From: Dyella japonica A8
Lineage (GTDB): Bacteria; Pseudomonadota; Gammaproteobacteria; Xanthomonadales; Rhodanobacteraceae
Reading direction: 5' to 3'
DNA length: 64,000 nucleotides
Assembly: GCF_000725385.1 (NCBI RefSeq)
Contig: NZ_CP008884.1
Span: 3,596,001 to 3,660,000 of the forward strand
Shown here: positions 36,215-45,123 of the stretch, piece by piece
Layout of the letters: the number at the start of each line of letters is the position of its first letter
Numbering within the stretch: the first letter of the stretch is position 1
Made by a program: the position numbers and the translations under genes
Notes under the pieces: generated by a model
Seen by the model: the letters and a program-made list of their open reading frames with translations, nothing else
What the model was told of the DNA's origin: nothing
Databases searched by the model: none

Positions 36215-36385
36215 TCACGAACGCCAGTGGCCAGACACGTACACGCCCGTCGGCGCGTAGTAGGCAGGCACCCAGACACGAGCCACGTAATGCGGCCGCG
36301 GCGCAACGACCACGCAGCCGGTAAGTGACAGGCTCGCGCTGAACATGACGGCGAGGCCAAGACCGATCAGCATGAGTCGACGCAT
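36215..36385 (-). CDS. Small lipoprotein, unknown
   Basis: A 56-residue protein: MRRLMLIGLGLAVMF, then a lipobox SLSLTGC and a short Tyr/Val-rich mature part (PHYVARVWVPAYYAP, ending VYVSGHWRS). The repeated V-aromatic pattern and WRS ending resemble small YXWxGHW-type lipoproteins common in xanthomonads. GGAG stands 7 nt before ATG 36385, which fixes the start well inside a longer open frame. Confidence 0.75.
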   Translation of the reverse strand: MRRLMLIGLGLAVMFSASLSLTGCVVVAPRPHYVARVWVPAYYAPTGVYVSGHWRS

Positions 36386-36517
36386 GGCGTTCTCCTTCGG
36401 GTGGGTTTGCTCCGGAAAACGCCGGCCCGATCGCCGCGCTGACGCACGTTTCCCAAAACGATGGCCGCCATTCAGGCTACAGGCGGCCATGGTTCATGCT
36501 GACCCGAAGCTTGCGCG

Positions 36518-37885
36518 TCAGTGCGGCGAGAGCCGCTCCATGACGGAGCGATAGCGCGCGGCGATGCGGTCTTCGTCACGATGCGCGAACCCGCGCACCA
36601 TCCACTCGCCGCCCACCATCACGTCGCGCACCAGCGGCACATTGCCGGCGAACAGGAAACTGTCGATCACCGAACGTTCGTCGCGCGCGGCAAGCAAGGG
36701 CGCGCGGTCGTCGAGCACCAGCAGGTCCGCGCGGTTTGCTGCGCGCAGCTCGCCGATGGGTAGGCCCGACGCCGTGGCGCCACCGCGCAAGGCGGCGCGC
36801 CAGAGCGTTTCGCCAACGCTGTCACCCTGGTGGCGGGCGGCAATATTGCGATGGCAGGTCGACAGACGCTGGCCGTATTCCAGCCAGCGCAGTTCCTCTA
36901 CCGGCGACACGGAGATGTGCGAATCAGAACCGATGCCCAGGGTTCCGTTCGCGTCGATGAAGTCGGCCAGGGGAAACAGGCCGTCGCCAAGGTTCGCCTC
37001 GGTGGTGGGACACAAGCCGGCCACGGCGCCGCTGCGGGCAATCTGTGTGGTTTCCTTGTCGCTCAGGTGCGTGGCGTGCACCAGCGTCCACCGCGCATCC
37101 ACCGGCGCGTGATCGAACAACCACTCCACCGGCCGCGCGCCGCGCGTGGCCAGACAATCCTGCACCTCGCCGATCTGCTCAGCGATGTGAATATGGATCG
37201 GGCAGGACTTCGTCGCGTCATTGGCAAGCACCAGCCGCAATGCTTCCTCCGGCACGGCGCGCAACGAGTGCAGCGCGATGCCGACGCGCAGCTTGTCGCT
37301 CTCGTGTGCCTTGAGGGTTTCCAGCAGCCGCAGGTACGACGGCACGTCATGGCCGAAACGGCGCTGGCGCGGCGCGAGCGGGCGTCCGTCGAAACCGCCG
37401 CTCATGTAGAGCACCGGCAACAGCGTGAGCGCAATGCCGGCCTCGCGCGCGGCCTCGATCAAGGCCAGCGACATGGCCTCCGGTTGCGCGTAGGGCGTGC
37501 CGTCCGGCTGGTGATGCAGGTAGTGGAATTCGCACACCTGCGTGTAGCCGCTCTTGAGCATCTCCACGTACAACTGCGCGGCGATGGCCTGCAGTTCGTC
37601 TGGCCCGACGGTGGCGGCGAACGCATACATGGTTTCGCGCCAGGTCCAGAAGCTGTCGTCGCTCTTGCCCTTGCGCTCGGCAAGGCCGGCCATGGCGCGC
37701 TGGAACGCGTGCGAGTGGAGGTTGGGCATGCCGGGCAATACCCAGCGCCCGAGGCGCTCCCCTTCGCCGCTGGTGACGCCCGCGAGCATGCCGCCGTCGT
37801 CCACTGCCAGCATGGCATCCGGCGTCCAGCCCTGCGGCGTCCACAGACGATCGGCGGTGTAACGGGTCGGAATACTGCCAGCCAT
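36518..37885 (-). CDS. hutF: Formimidoylglutamate deiminase
   Basis: A 455-residue amidohydrolase that converts N-formimino-L-glutamate to N-formyl-L-glutamate and ammonia in the five-step histidine pathway. Metal site LPGMPNLHSHAFQRAMAG (HxH), HIHIAEQIGEV and LVHATHLSD, with the final metal Asp in GIGSDSHISVSP; KGKSDDSFWTWRE is characteristic of HutF. GAGGAG precedes ATG 37885. HutG, which would finish this branch, is not in the window. It is divergent from the GNAT-nitrilase operon that contains hutI. Confidence 0.95.
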   Translation of the reverse strand: MAGSIPTRYTADRLWTPQGWTPDAMLAVDDGGMLAGVTSGEGERLGRWVLPGMPNLHSHAFQRAMAGLAERKGKSDDSFWTWRETMYAFAATVGPDELQAIAAQLYVEMLKSGYTQVCEFHYLHHQPDGTPYAQPEAMSLALIEAAREAGIALTLLPVLYMSGGFDGRPLAPRQRRFGHDVPSYLRLLETLKAHESDKLRVGIALHSLRAVPEEALRLVLANDATKSCPIHIHIAEQIGEVQDCLATRGARPVEWLFDHAPVDARWTLVHATHLSDKETTQIARSGAVAGLCPTTEANLGDGLFPLADFIDANGTLGIGSDSHISVSPVEELRWLEYGQRLSTCHRNIAARHQGDSVGETLWRAALRGGATASGLPIGELRAANRADLLVLDDRAPLLAARDERSVIDSFLFAGNVPLVRDVMVGGEWMVRGFAHRDEDRIAARYRSVMERLSPH

Positions 37886-37992
37886 GACCAGGCTCCTCGG
37901 GAACAGACGCCGAGTGTACCCGGTCGCCAGGGCAAGGCTGATCAAGTCTCACCCTGGCCGTCTCGTTCACATCGGTGCGGCATAATGCACTG

Positions 37993-39567
37993 ATGGCCAA
38001 GAAAACCCCGGAATACTCCCCGAAACTGCTGGTGCGGCAGGCAACGCCTGGCGACGTGCCCGCACTGGTCGATCTCACCGCCCGCGTCTACACCCCCGAA
38101 TGGGGGCATTCGGCGGAAATGCTGCGCTCCCAGCAGACGCATTTCCCCGAGGGCCAGTTCGTGGTCGAGTACGAAGGAAAGCTCGTGGGTTACTGCGCCA
38201 CCTTCCGCATCGACGAAGCCACCGCGCTTGCGCCGCATACGTGGATGCAAATCACCGGTGGCGGCATGGCCTCGCGCCATCGGCGCGACGGCAACTGGCT
38301 GTACGGCATGGAAGTGGTAGTGCATCCGGACTACCGCAACATGCGCATCGGCCAGCGCCTGTACCAGGCACGCAAGCGCATCTGCACCGACCTGAAGCTG
38401 CGCGGCATCGTCTTCGGCGGACGCATGCCCGGGCTGGCGCGCAACCTGCAGCGCTACGGCAGCGCGGAGGCCTACGTGCAGGCGGTGTCCGAAGGCAAGC
38501 GCCGCGATCCCACGCTCAGCTTCCAGCTCAACAACGAGTTCGAGGTGATCGGCCTGCTGCGTGGCTATGTGCCGTCCGACTATGAATCGCTGGGCTACGC
38601 GGCACACCTGGTATGGCGCAACCCGGCCCTGCTCGATCATCCGGACATCCCGTCGGTGCCCTCGACACAGCGGTTGCCCGACCTGGTGCGCGTGGCGTCG
38701 GTGCAATACCAGCAGCGGCGCATCCGCTCCTATGAGGAGTTCGCCACGCAGGTGGAGTACTTCACCGATATCGCGGCGGACTACAACGCCGACTTCGTCG
38801 CCTTCCCCGAGCTGATCACGCTGCAGCTGCTGTCGATCGAGAACGAGGAGCTCTCGCCGGTCGAAACCATCCGCAAGCTCAGCCAGTACACGCCACAGGT
38901 GAAGGAACTCTTCAGCCGACTGGCGGTGCATTACAACATCAACATCATCGCGGGCTCGCATCCCACCGAACAGGCCAACGGCGACATCCACAACGTGTGC
39001 TACGTGTGCCTGCGCGACGGCTCCATCCACGAGCAGGAAAAGCTGCACCCCACGCCCAGCGAGCGCACGGTGTGGAGCATCACCGGTGGCGACACGGCAG
39101 CCACCATCCAGACCGACTGCGGCCCGATCGGCGTGATGATCTGCTACGACTCGGAGTTCCCAGAGGTCGCGCGCCATCTTACCGACCAGGGCGCGCTGAT
39201 CCTGTTCGTGCCCTTCTGCACGGACGTGCGCGAGGGCTACCTGCGCGTGCGCTACTGCTCGCAGGCGCGCGCCATCGAAAACCAGTGCTATGTGGTGTTG
39301 TCCGGCAACGTCGGCAACCTGCCCGGCGTGAACAACTTCGACATCCAGTACGGCCAGAGCTGCATTCTTACGCCCAGCGACTTCCCGTTCGCGCGTGACG
39401 GCATCGCCGCCGATTCCACGCCCAACATCGAAACCGTGCTGTTCGCCGACCTGCACCTGGAAAGCCTGGCCCGCGCGCGCAACGCCGGCGCGGTGCAGAA
39501 CCTGAAGGATCGTCGCTTCGACCTTTACGAAACGCGCTGGACCCGCAAGTCCGAGGCGACATCGTGA
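37993..39567 (+). CDS. GNAT acetyltransferase / nitrilase-family hydrolase fusion
   Basis: A 524-residue two-domain protein. Residues about 10-200 form a GNAT domain (acetyl-CoA loop VHPDYRNMRIGQRLYQARK). Residues about 222-500 form a carbon-nitrogen hydrolase domain with the Glu-Lys-Cys triad in FVAFPELITLQ, HEQEKLHPTPSE and GVMICYDSEFPEVAR. Such fusions are widespread but without a settled substrate; an N-acylated amide or amidine is plausible. Its stop overlaps the next gene (GTGA), making it the first of three coupled genes ending in hutI. ATG 37993 is used; a GTG at 37975 is in frame. Confidence 0.9.
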   Translation: MAKKTPEYSPKLLVRQATPGDVPALVDLTARVYTPEWGHSAEMLRSQQTHFPEGQFVVEYEGKLVGYCATFRIDEATALAPHTWMQITGGGMASRHRRDGNWLYGMEVVVHPDYRNMRIGQRLYQARKRICTDLKLRGIVFGGRMPGLARNLQRYGSAEAYVQAVSEGKRRDPTLSFQLNNEFEVIGLLRGYVPSDYESLGYAAHLVWRNPALLDHPDIPSVPSTQRLPDLVRVASVQYQQRRIRSYEEFATQVEYFTDIAADYNADFVAFPELITLQLLSIENEELSPVETIRKLSQYTPQVKELFSRLAVHYNINIIAGSHPTEQANGDIHNVCYVCLRDGSIHEQEKLHPTPSERTVWSITGGDTAATIQTDCGPIGVMICYDSEFPEVARHLTDQGALILFVPFCTDVREGYLRVRYCSQARAIENQCYVVLSGNVGNLPGVNNFDIQYGQSCILTPSDFPFARDGIAADSTPNIETVLFADLHLESLARARNAGAVQNLKDRRFDLYETRWTRKSEATS

Positions 39568-41069
39568 GCGAGCAGGACGACGAACCGGCACGTTCGGCAT
39601 CGACGGTCACAGGACGCCTCCAGCAACTTGCCAGCTCCGATCTGTTCTCGCCGGTGCAGTGGCGGCGACGCATCCTGTTCTGGGGTGGCGCCGTGCTGGT
39701 CGGCCTGGCCGCCATCGGCTTCGCACGCGCGGCGGACTGGGCGTTCGAGGTGTTCCATGGCGTGGTGACGCACAACCGGCTTTGGGCCTTCCTGATCACA
39801 CCCGTCACGTTCGCCCTGCTCGCCTGGCTCACCGAAGGCGCGCTGAGGCCGACGCGCGGCTCGGGCATTCCGCAGGCCATCGCCGCCCTGAAGATCGAGG
39901 ACGAAGGCTTCCGGCAAAGCCTGCTCTCCCTGCGCGTCGCCATCGGCAAGATGGCGCTTACGCTCGCCGCGCTGCTCGGTGGCGCCTCGGTCGGTCGCGA
40001 GGGCCCGACGGTGCACGTGGGCGCGGGCCTGCTCTACTCGCTGGGTCGCCGCTTCGGTTTCGCGGAACCGGCCGCGGCGGGGCGCTTCATCCTTGCCGGT
40101 GCCGCGGCTGGCCTGGCCGCCGCGTTCAACACGCCGCTGGCGGGCATCGTGTTCGCCATCGAGGAAATGAGCGGTTCATTCGAGCATCGCATGAGCGGCA
40201 TCCTGCTCACGGCCGTGTTCGTTGCCGGCCTGGTGTCGCTGGGCATCCTGGGCAACTACGCCTACTTCGGCCACTTCGACATCGGCCTGCCGCTGGGCAA
40301 GGCATGGTGGGCCGTGCTGGCCACGGGCATCGTATGCGGTCTTGCCGGTGGCTTGTTCGCCCGGCTGATCCTGCCGCACGACACCGGCTTTCGCGGCTTC
40401 GTCGGCAGGCTGCGCGCGCGGCAGCCGATCGTGTTTGCCGCCGCCTGCGGCCTCGCACTGGTCCTGCTGAGCCAGCTCACGCACACCGGCCTGTACGGCA
40501 CGGGTTATGCGCAGGCCAAGGACATTCTCGAAGGCCACACGGGCACGGTGACGAGCTTCGGCGTGCTGAAGTTCCTCGGCAACATCGCCTCGTACTGGGC
40601 CGGCATTCCTGGCGGCATCTTCTCGCCCGCGCTGGCGGTGGGCGCGGGACTGGGCAACAACCTTTGCGCCATCCTGCCGGGCGTCGATCCCTCGGCGGTG
40701 GTGCTGCTGGCCATGGCGGCCTATCTGTCCGGCGTGACCCAGGCGCCGCTCACCGCCACGGTGATTTCCATGGAGCTCACCGCCAACCAGCAGATGGTGC
40801 TGCCCATCATGGCCACCTGCCTGCTGGCGCGCGCCACCTCGTCCCTGCTGTCGCGCAAGCCGGTGTATCGCGCGCTTGCCGACAAGCTCATTGAAGGCTA
40901 CGAGCGCGAACTCGCGCGTCGCGCCGCCGAATCATCGCCGGACGATGAAGAAACCGCGCACGCTGCATGGACAGAGTCGCCGATGGTGGAAGATCCGGCC
41001 ACACCCCTGCCACCAGCCGACCAGCCGCCCCATCCCTCTGATTCGCCAACCGATCAACGACCATCATGA
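39564..41069 (+). CDS. ClC family chloride channel/antiporter
   Basis: A 501-residue inner-membrane protein with the ClC anion-pathway motifs [19 protein letters not shown] (carrying the gating Glu) and [12 protein letters not shown]. It has about ten or more long hydrophobic helices and a hydrophilic Pro/Glu-rich C-terminal tail of about 60 residues without a recognisable CBS domain. It starts with GTG inside the nitrilase stop and ends inside the hutI start (ATGA), so all three should be made from one message. Confidence 0.93.
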   Translation: MSEQDDEPARSASTVTGRLQQLASSDLFSPVQWRRRILFWGGAVLVGLAAIGFARAADWAFEVFHGVVTHNRLWAFLITPVTFALLAWLTEGALRPTRGSGIPQAIAALKIEDEGFRQSLLSLRVAIGKMALTLAALLGGASVGREGPTVHVGAGLLYSLGRRFGFAEPAAAGRFILAGAAAGLAAAFNTPLAGIVFAIEEMSGSFEHRMSGILLTAVFVAGLVSLGILGNYAYFGHFDIGLPLGKAWWAVLATGIVCGLAGGLFARLILPHDTGFRGFVGRLRARQPIVFAAACGLALVLLSQLTHTGLYGTGYAQAKDILEGHTGTVTSFGVLKFLGNIASYWAGIPGGIFSPALAVGAGLGNNLCAILPGVDPSAVVLLAMAAYLSGVTQAPLTATVISMELTANQQMVLPIMATCLLARATSSLLSRKPVYRALADKLIEGYERELARRAAESSPDDEETAHAAWTESPMVEDPATPLPPADQPPHPSDSPTDQRPS

Positions 41070-42301
41070 CGCCACGCTGGGATCACCTGCTGACCAACGC
41101 CACGCTCGCCACCTTCACCGGCGACGCCCCCTACGGCCTGATCGAACATGGTGCGATCGCCATGCACGAGGGACGCATCGCCTGGGTGGGTCCGCAGCAT
41201 GCACTGCAGGGAGAAGCCAACGCGCTTGCATCCCACGTGGAAGACCTTGGCGGTGCCGTCGTCACGCCTGGCCTGGTCGATTGCCACACGCACCTGGTGT
41301 TCGGCGGCAACCGCGCGCATGAATTCGACATGCGCCTCAACGGTGCCACCTACGAGGAGATCGCCCGCGCCGGTGGCGGCATTGTGTCGACGGTGAAAGC
41401 CACGCGCGACGCCAGCGAGGATGAGCTGTTCGCGCAGGCGTTGCCGCGCGCACAGGCGCTGCTGGCCGATGGTGTCACCACGCTGGAAATCAAATCCGGC
41501 TACGGACTGGATCTGGAAACCGAGCGCCGCATGCTGCGCGTGGCGCGGCGCCTGGGCAAGGCGCTGGGTATCACCGTGCGCGCCACGTTCCTCGGTCTGC
41601 ATGCCCTGCCACCGGAATATCGCCATGACCGCGACGGCTACGTCGCCCTGATGTGCGACGAGGTGTTGCCCGCGCTTGCCGGCGAAGGCCTTGTCGACGC
41701 CGTCGACGCCTTCTGCGAGAACATCGGCTTCACGCCGGAAGAAACCCGGCGCGTGTTCGATCGCGCCACGCAACTCGGCCTGCCGGTGAAGCTGCATGCC
41801 GAGCAGTTGTCGGACCTCGACGGCGCGGCGCTGGTCGCCCGTTACCGCGGCCTGTCCGCCGACCATCTGGAATACCTGAGCGACAGCGGCATCCGCGCCA
41901 TGGCGCAGGCAGGCACCGTCGCGGTGCTGCTGCCCGGCGCGTTCTACGCGCTGCGCGAAACGAAGCTGCCGCCCATGACCAGCCTGCGCGAGCACGGCGT
42001 GGCGATGGCCGTGGCCACCGACTGCAACCCCGGTACGTCTCCCCTGCTGTCGCTGCGGCTGGCGGCGGGCATGGCGTGCACCCTGTTCCGTCTCACACCG
42101 GAAGAGGCACTGCGTGGCATCACGGTGAACGCGGCCCGTGCGCTCGGTCTCAGTGACCGCGGCACGCTGGAAGTCGGGCAGCGGGCGGATCTTGCCGTCT
42201 GGAACGTGAAGCAGCCGGCCGAGCTGTGCTACTGGATCGGCGGCAACCATGCCCTGCGGAAGACCTTCCTCAGCGGCGCGGCGCCTTCACCGGCCGCCTG
42301 A
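41066..42301 (+). CDS. hutI: Imidazolonepropionase
   Basis: A 411-residue amidohydrolase for step 3 of histidine breakdown: imidazolonepropionate to formiminoglutamate. Metal ligands in [17 protein letters not shown] and KLHAEQLSD, with ADHLEY and [24 protein letters not shown] is a family marker. It begins in an ATGA overlap with the ClC gene, an unexpected partner, rather than in a hut operon. A two-way terminator follows. Confidence 0.96.
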   Translation: MTPRWDHLLTNATLATFTGDAPYGLIEHGAIAMHEGRIAWVGPQHALQGEANALASHVEDLGGAVVTPGLVDCHTHLVFGGNRAHEFDMRLNGATYEEIARAGGGIVSTVKATRDASEDELFAQALPRAQALLADGVTTLEIKSGYGLDLETERRMLRVARRLGKALGITVRATFLGLHALPPEYRHDRDGYVALMCDEVLPALAGEGLVDAVDAFCENIGFTPEETRRVFDRATQLGLPVKLHAEQLSDLDGAALVARYRGLSADHLEYLSDSGIRAMAQAGTVAVLLPGAFYALRETKLPPMTSLREHGVAMAVATDCNPGTSPLLSLRLAAGMACTLFRLTPEEALRGITVNAARALGLSDRGTLEVGQRADLAVWNVKQPAELCYWIGGNHALRKTFLSGAAPSPAA

Positions 42302-42319
42302 CACCTTTCCCGCGCGCAT

Positions 42320-42350
42320 AAAAAAAGCCCCCGTCAAACGGGGGCTTTTT
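42320..42350. terminator. Bidirectional terminator between hutI and the bTHX gene
   Basis: The stem AGCCCCCGT / ACGGGGGCT closes over 3 nt, with five T on the + side and seven A on the left, which become T on the - strand. It therefore serves both converging genes. Confidence 0.92.
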
Positions 42351-42365
42351 CGTGAGCCGGATGGC

Positions 42366-42527
42366 TTAGGCCGACTTCTTCTTCGGCGCTGCCTTCTTGG
42401 CGGCTGCCGACTTGGTCACGGTCGCCTTGCCACCGGCCACGGCCGGCTGCACCGAATGAGCGCGGCTGTTGCCGTAGCTGCCACGATAGGTCTTGCCACG
42501 ACGGGTCCTGCGATCGCCCTTGCCCAT
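42366..42527 (-). CDS. 30S ribosomal protein bTHX (S31-like)
   Basis: A 53-residue, very basic protein. The N-terminal MGKGDRRTRRGKTYRGSYGN matches the THX family, a small peptide that sits in the head of the 30S subunit. The C-terminal part is extended with an Ala/Lys-rich tail (AAKKAAPKKKSA) beyond the usual 25-30 residues. AAGGAG lies 6 nt before ATG 42527, a strong site fitting high expression. It converges with hutI at a shared terminator. Confidence 0.92.
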   Translation of the reverse strand: MGKGDRRTRRGKTYRGSYGNSRAHSVQPAVAGGKATVTKSAAAKKAAPKKKSA

Positions 42528-42608
42528 GGGGAACTCCTTGATTCGTTGGGGTGAATACGGCCGACCATCGTATCAGCGACGGCCCAAAGCGCAATAGTCG
42601 GAAAGCCC

Positions 42609-43595
42609 CTAGCGGCAGCCGGGGCCCGCGCAGCCGCGCATCTCGTCCGGACAGCGTTCGGAATCGATCTGCACGGTGACGTGCTGGATGCCGAAACGTT
42701 CCGCCAGCACCTGGTTGATCGCACGGATGGCTGACGCACTGCTGGCGCCGTCATGCAGTTCCGCATGCAGCGTTGCCATGCGCGAGCCGGAGGCGAGCTG
42801 CCACACATGCAGGTGGTGCACGTCGCGGATGGATTCGTCCGCGACGCGCAGGGCCGCCTCGACATCGCCGGTGTTCATGCCTTCCGGCACGCCCTCCAGC
42901 AGGATGTGTGAGGAACGGCGCAACAAGCGCCACGCACTGTTGAGGATAAGCAGCGACACCAGCAGCGAAAGCACCGGATCGGCCCAGTTCCAGCCCATCC
43001 AGCGCACCAGCAGCGCCGCCACCACGGCGGCCACCGAGCCGAGCAGGTCGCCGATCACGTGCAGGGTGGCGCCGGCAAGATTCACGTCATCGTGGGCGTG
43101 CCCGTGCAGTGTGCTCAGCACCAGCACGTTCACCACGAGCCCGATGAGCGCAACCACCAGCATCATCCCCGACAGGATGTGCGTGGGCTCGAACAGTCGG
43201 GTGATCGCCTCGTAGGCAATGAAGGCCACCAGCACGAACTGGGTGAGTGAGTTGACGAAACCGGCCAGCACTTCGAGGCGGCCGTAGCCGTAGCTTCGGC
43301 GCGCATCCGCCGGGCGACGGGCGAACCATGCGCCGGCCACCGCAAGCAGCAGTGCCAGCGCATCGATGAGCATGTGGCCGCCATCGGCCACCAGCGCGAG
43401 CGAACCGGACCAGAAGCCACCCACCATCTCCACCAGCATCATCAGCGTGGTGAGCACGAAGGCGAAGAGCAGCTTCTTTTCCTTGCCGGTCACGCTGCCG
43501 TGGGCGTGGTCATGGCCATGCGCGTGGTCGTGCGCATGACCGTGGGCATGGTCATGGCCGTAATGTTCATGGGTGTGCGCGTGGGCAGAGCTCAT
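42609..43595 (-). CDS. Cation diffusion facilitator (zinc/cobalt/cadmium exporter, CzcD-like)
   Basis: A 328-residue protein: a His/Asp-rich metal-sensing leader (residues 1-33), six transmembrane helices, and a cytoplasmic C-terminal domain. The transport site is H74-x3-D78 (DGGHMLID) in helix 2 with the matching HVIGD motif in helix 5. It exports Zn2+ or similar ions by proton exchange. It follows merC on the same strand 62 bp apart, downstream of zur. Confidence 0.93.
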   Translation of the reverse strand: MSSAHAHTHEHYGHDHAHGHAHDHAHGHDHAHGSVTGKEKKLLFAFVLTTLMMLVEMVGGFWSGSLALVADGGHMLIDALALLLAVAGAWFARRPADARRSYGYGRLEVLAGFVNSLTQFVLVAFIAYEAITRLFEPTHILSGMMLVVALIGLVVNVLVLSTLHGHAHDDVNLAGATLHVIGDLLGSVAAVVAALLVRWMGWNWADPVLSLLVSLLILNSAWRLLRRSSHILLEGVPEGMNTGDVEAALRVADESIRDVHHLHVWQLASGSRMATLHAELHDGASSASAIRAINQVLAERFGIQHVTVQIDSERCPDEMRGCAGPGCR

Positions 43596-43657
43596 GGGTG
43601 CAAATGCTAGGAACCGTGGGGCCCGTTACACAATCACGACGAAGGGCGCCGAGGCGC

Positions 43658-44083
43658 TCAGTGGGCGCATTGCGGGCCGTGCACGTGCAATGCGCGATGC
43701 GTGCGCAGATTGACGAAATGCCCCGCCGCCACCAGCAGGCCACCGCAGGTGACCATCGCGCTATGCAGCCCGACCGAGTAACTCTCGGCGAAGGTGACAC
43801 CCACGATCAGCAGCGCGAGCCCCGGCAGCGCCAGGAACAACGCCCGCGGGCGGTGATGGTGCCGATAGCCGCTGATCAGGCTGATCAGCGCCAGCGCGCA
43901 GGCGAACATCACGAAACCGCGCTCGAACGCATGATCGGCCAGGAAACCGAGCCCGAGGACAGGCAGCAGGGCCAGCACGAACGGTAGCGCCGCGCAGTGG
44001 ATGGCGCACAGGAACGACGCCGTCGCGCCTATCCGGTCGGCCAGGGACCACCAGCGTTTCTTGTTCTGTTGAGGAGCTTCCAT
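43658..44083 (-). CDS. MerC-domain membrane protein
   Basis: A 141-residue protein with four hydrophobic helices. The first has the conserved SFLCAIHCAALPFVLALLP with a CxxHC-type metal-binding Cys pair, followed by GFLADHAFERGFV and a His-rich loop (GYRHHHRPRALF). MerC proteins move mercury in resistance operons; outside mer operons, as here, they probably handle zinc or another soft metal. ATG 44083 is used; ATG 44140 lies within the Zur-like dyad and is unlikely. Confidence 0.87.
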   Translation of the reverse strand: MEAPQQNKKRWWSLADRIGATASFLCAIHCAALPFVLALLPVLGLGFLADHAFERGFVMFACALALISLISGYRHHHRPRALFLALPGLALLIVGVTFAESYSVGLHSAMVTCGGLLVAAGHFVNLRTHRALHVHGPQCAH

Positions 44084-44138
44084 CGGATCGGGGCCGGAGC
44101 GGAGCGCAGACCGGGCCGTGGGATGGCCCGTTCGCCAC

Positions 44139-44155
44139 ATGTTACATTATAACGT
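44139..44155 (-). promoter_or_regulatory. Zur-like dyad overlapping a TATAAT -10 box
   Basis: ATGTTACATTATAACGT is an imperfect dyad (ATGTTA / TAACGT) resembling Zur/Fur-family operators. Read on the minus strand it contains a perfect TATAAT. It lies 56 bp upstream of the merC start and 40 bp after the zur stop, so zinc-dependent control of merC-CDF is likely. No good -35 hexamer is seen. Confidence 0.55.
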
Positions 44156-44193
44156 CACGAACGCAAGCCCGGCCCGGCGAACCATTCAGGCCA

Positions 44194-44676
44194 TCAGCTC
44201 TTGCGGCAGTTCTTGCAGAGGCCGTGCACTTCCAGCGTCTGTGCCTGCGGCCGGAACCCGAAGGCCCTGGCCTGCGCCTCGATCAGCTCCGCCACGCGCT
44301 CGTCGCACACTTCCTGAGCACTGGAGCAGTTGTCGCAGATCAGGAACGGCACCTGGTGCGCCTCCGCCGGATGGTGGCAGGAGACGAAGGCATTGATGGA
44401 TTCGAGCTTGTGGATGAAACCGTGCTCGAGCAGGAAGTCGAGCGCGCGGTAAACCGTGGGCGGCGCCGCATTGCCATGACGCTCGCGCAGCTGGTCGAGC
44501 AGGTCATACGCCTTCACCGGCTTGCCGGCGGCGGCGACCAGTTCCAGCACTTCCTTGCGCAGGGGCGTAAGCCGCAGGCCGCGCTCCTCGCTGGCGTGTT
44601 CCACCGCACGAACGAAGCTCTGCGCGTCCTCGTGGTGATGGTGATGCACGTGCGGCTTGTCGGCGGTATGGCTCAA
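44194..44676 (-). CDS. zur: Zur-type zinc uptake regulator (Fur family)
   Basis: A 160-residue protein: a His-rich start (HVHHHHHED), Fur-type winged helix (LRLTPLRKEVLELVAAAGKP, PPTVYRALDFLLEHGFIHKL) and dimerisation domain with two CxxC pairs (CDNCSS, CKNCRKS) and SCHHPAEAHQ. The final paired Cys and the zinc-gene context favour Zur over Fur. The TTG at 44676 is chosen because AAGGAG lies 6 nt before it; the ATGs at 44697/44700 have no ribosome site. It stands upstream of merC and the CDF exporter. Confidence 0.85.
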   Translation of the reverse strand: MSHTADKPHVHHHHHEDAQSFVRAVEHASEERGLRLTPLRKEVLELVAAAGKPVKAYDLLDQLRERHGNAAPPTVYRALDFLLEHGFIHKLESINAFVSCHHPAEAHQVPFLICDNCSSAQEVCDERVAELIEAQARAFGFRPQAQTLEVHGLCKNCRKS

Positions 44677-44748
44677 TGGAATCTCCTTGCCGGCCATCAT
44701 ACACCGTCGCTTACATGAGGCCTGCGGCGACCCAGCGCAAGCGCTTGT

Positions 44749-45033
44749 TCAGCGTCGCCCCGGCAACGGCGGCGGCGTGGACTTGTCCCTGCCGCGCGGC
44801 CGCACCAGCACGATGATCCAGCCGATGGGCCCGAGCACGACCGACCAGACGATGCCTTCCACCGTGCGGCCACGCCACCAGCCAAGCAGCGCACCGACCG
44901 CCACGAACCCCAGGTTCCACCACAGCAGCGTCACCCAGGGCACCATGCTCATGAGGTTGAGGAAGATGTGCAGGAAGGCGTCCGGGCTGTCCGGATCCAC
45001 GCCCTGCATAGCCTTGTCCAACCACTGCTCCAC
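44749..45033 (-). CDS. Small membrane protein, unknown
   Basis: A 94-residue protein starting at GTG 45033. Two or three hydrophobic helices (VPWVTLLWWNLGFVAVGALLG, GIVWSVVLGPIGWIIVLV) end in a basic, Pro-rich tail (RPRGRDKSTPPPLPGRR). I recognise no function. It is divergent from the two-component genes at 45.1 kb. Confidence 0.6.
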   Translation of the reverse strand: MEQWLDKAMQGVDPDSPDAFLHIFLNLMSMVPWVTLLWWNLGFVAVGALLGWWRGRTVEGIVWSVVLGPIGWIIVLVRPRGRDKSTPPPLPGRR

Positions 45034-45123
45034 GCCGGCCCCATCGACTGATTACGATGGGGTGATGATGAAGCCTCGGCGCCTGCCTGCCTACGCCGTT
45101 CTTGCCCCTGATGGACCGGAGCC

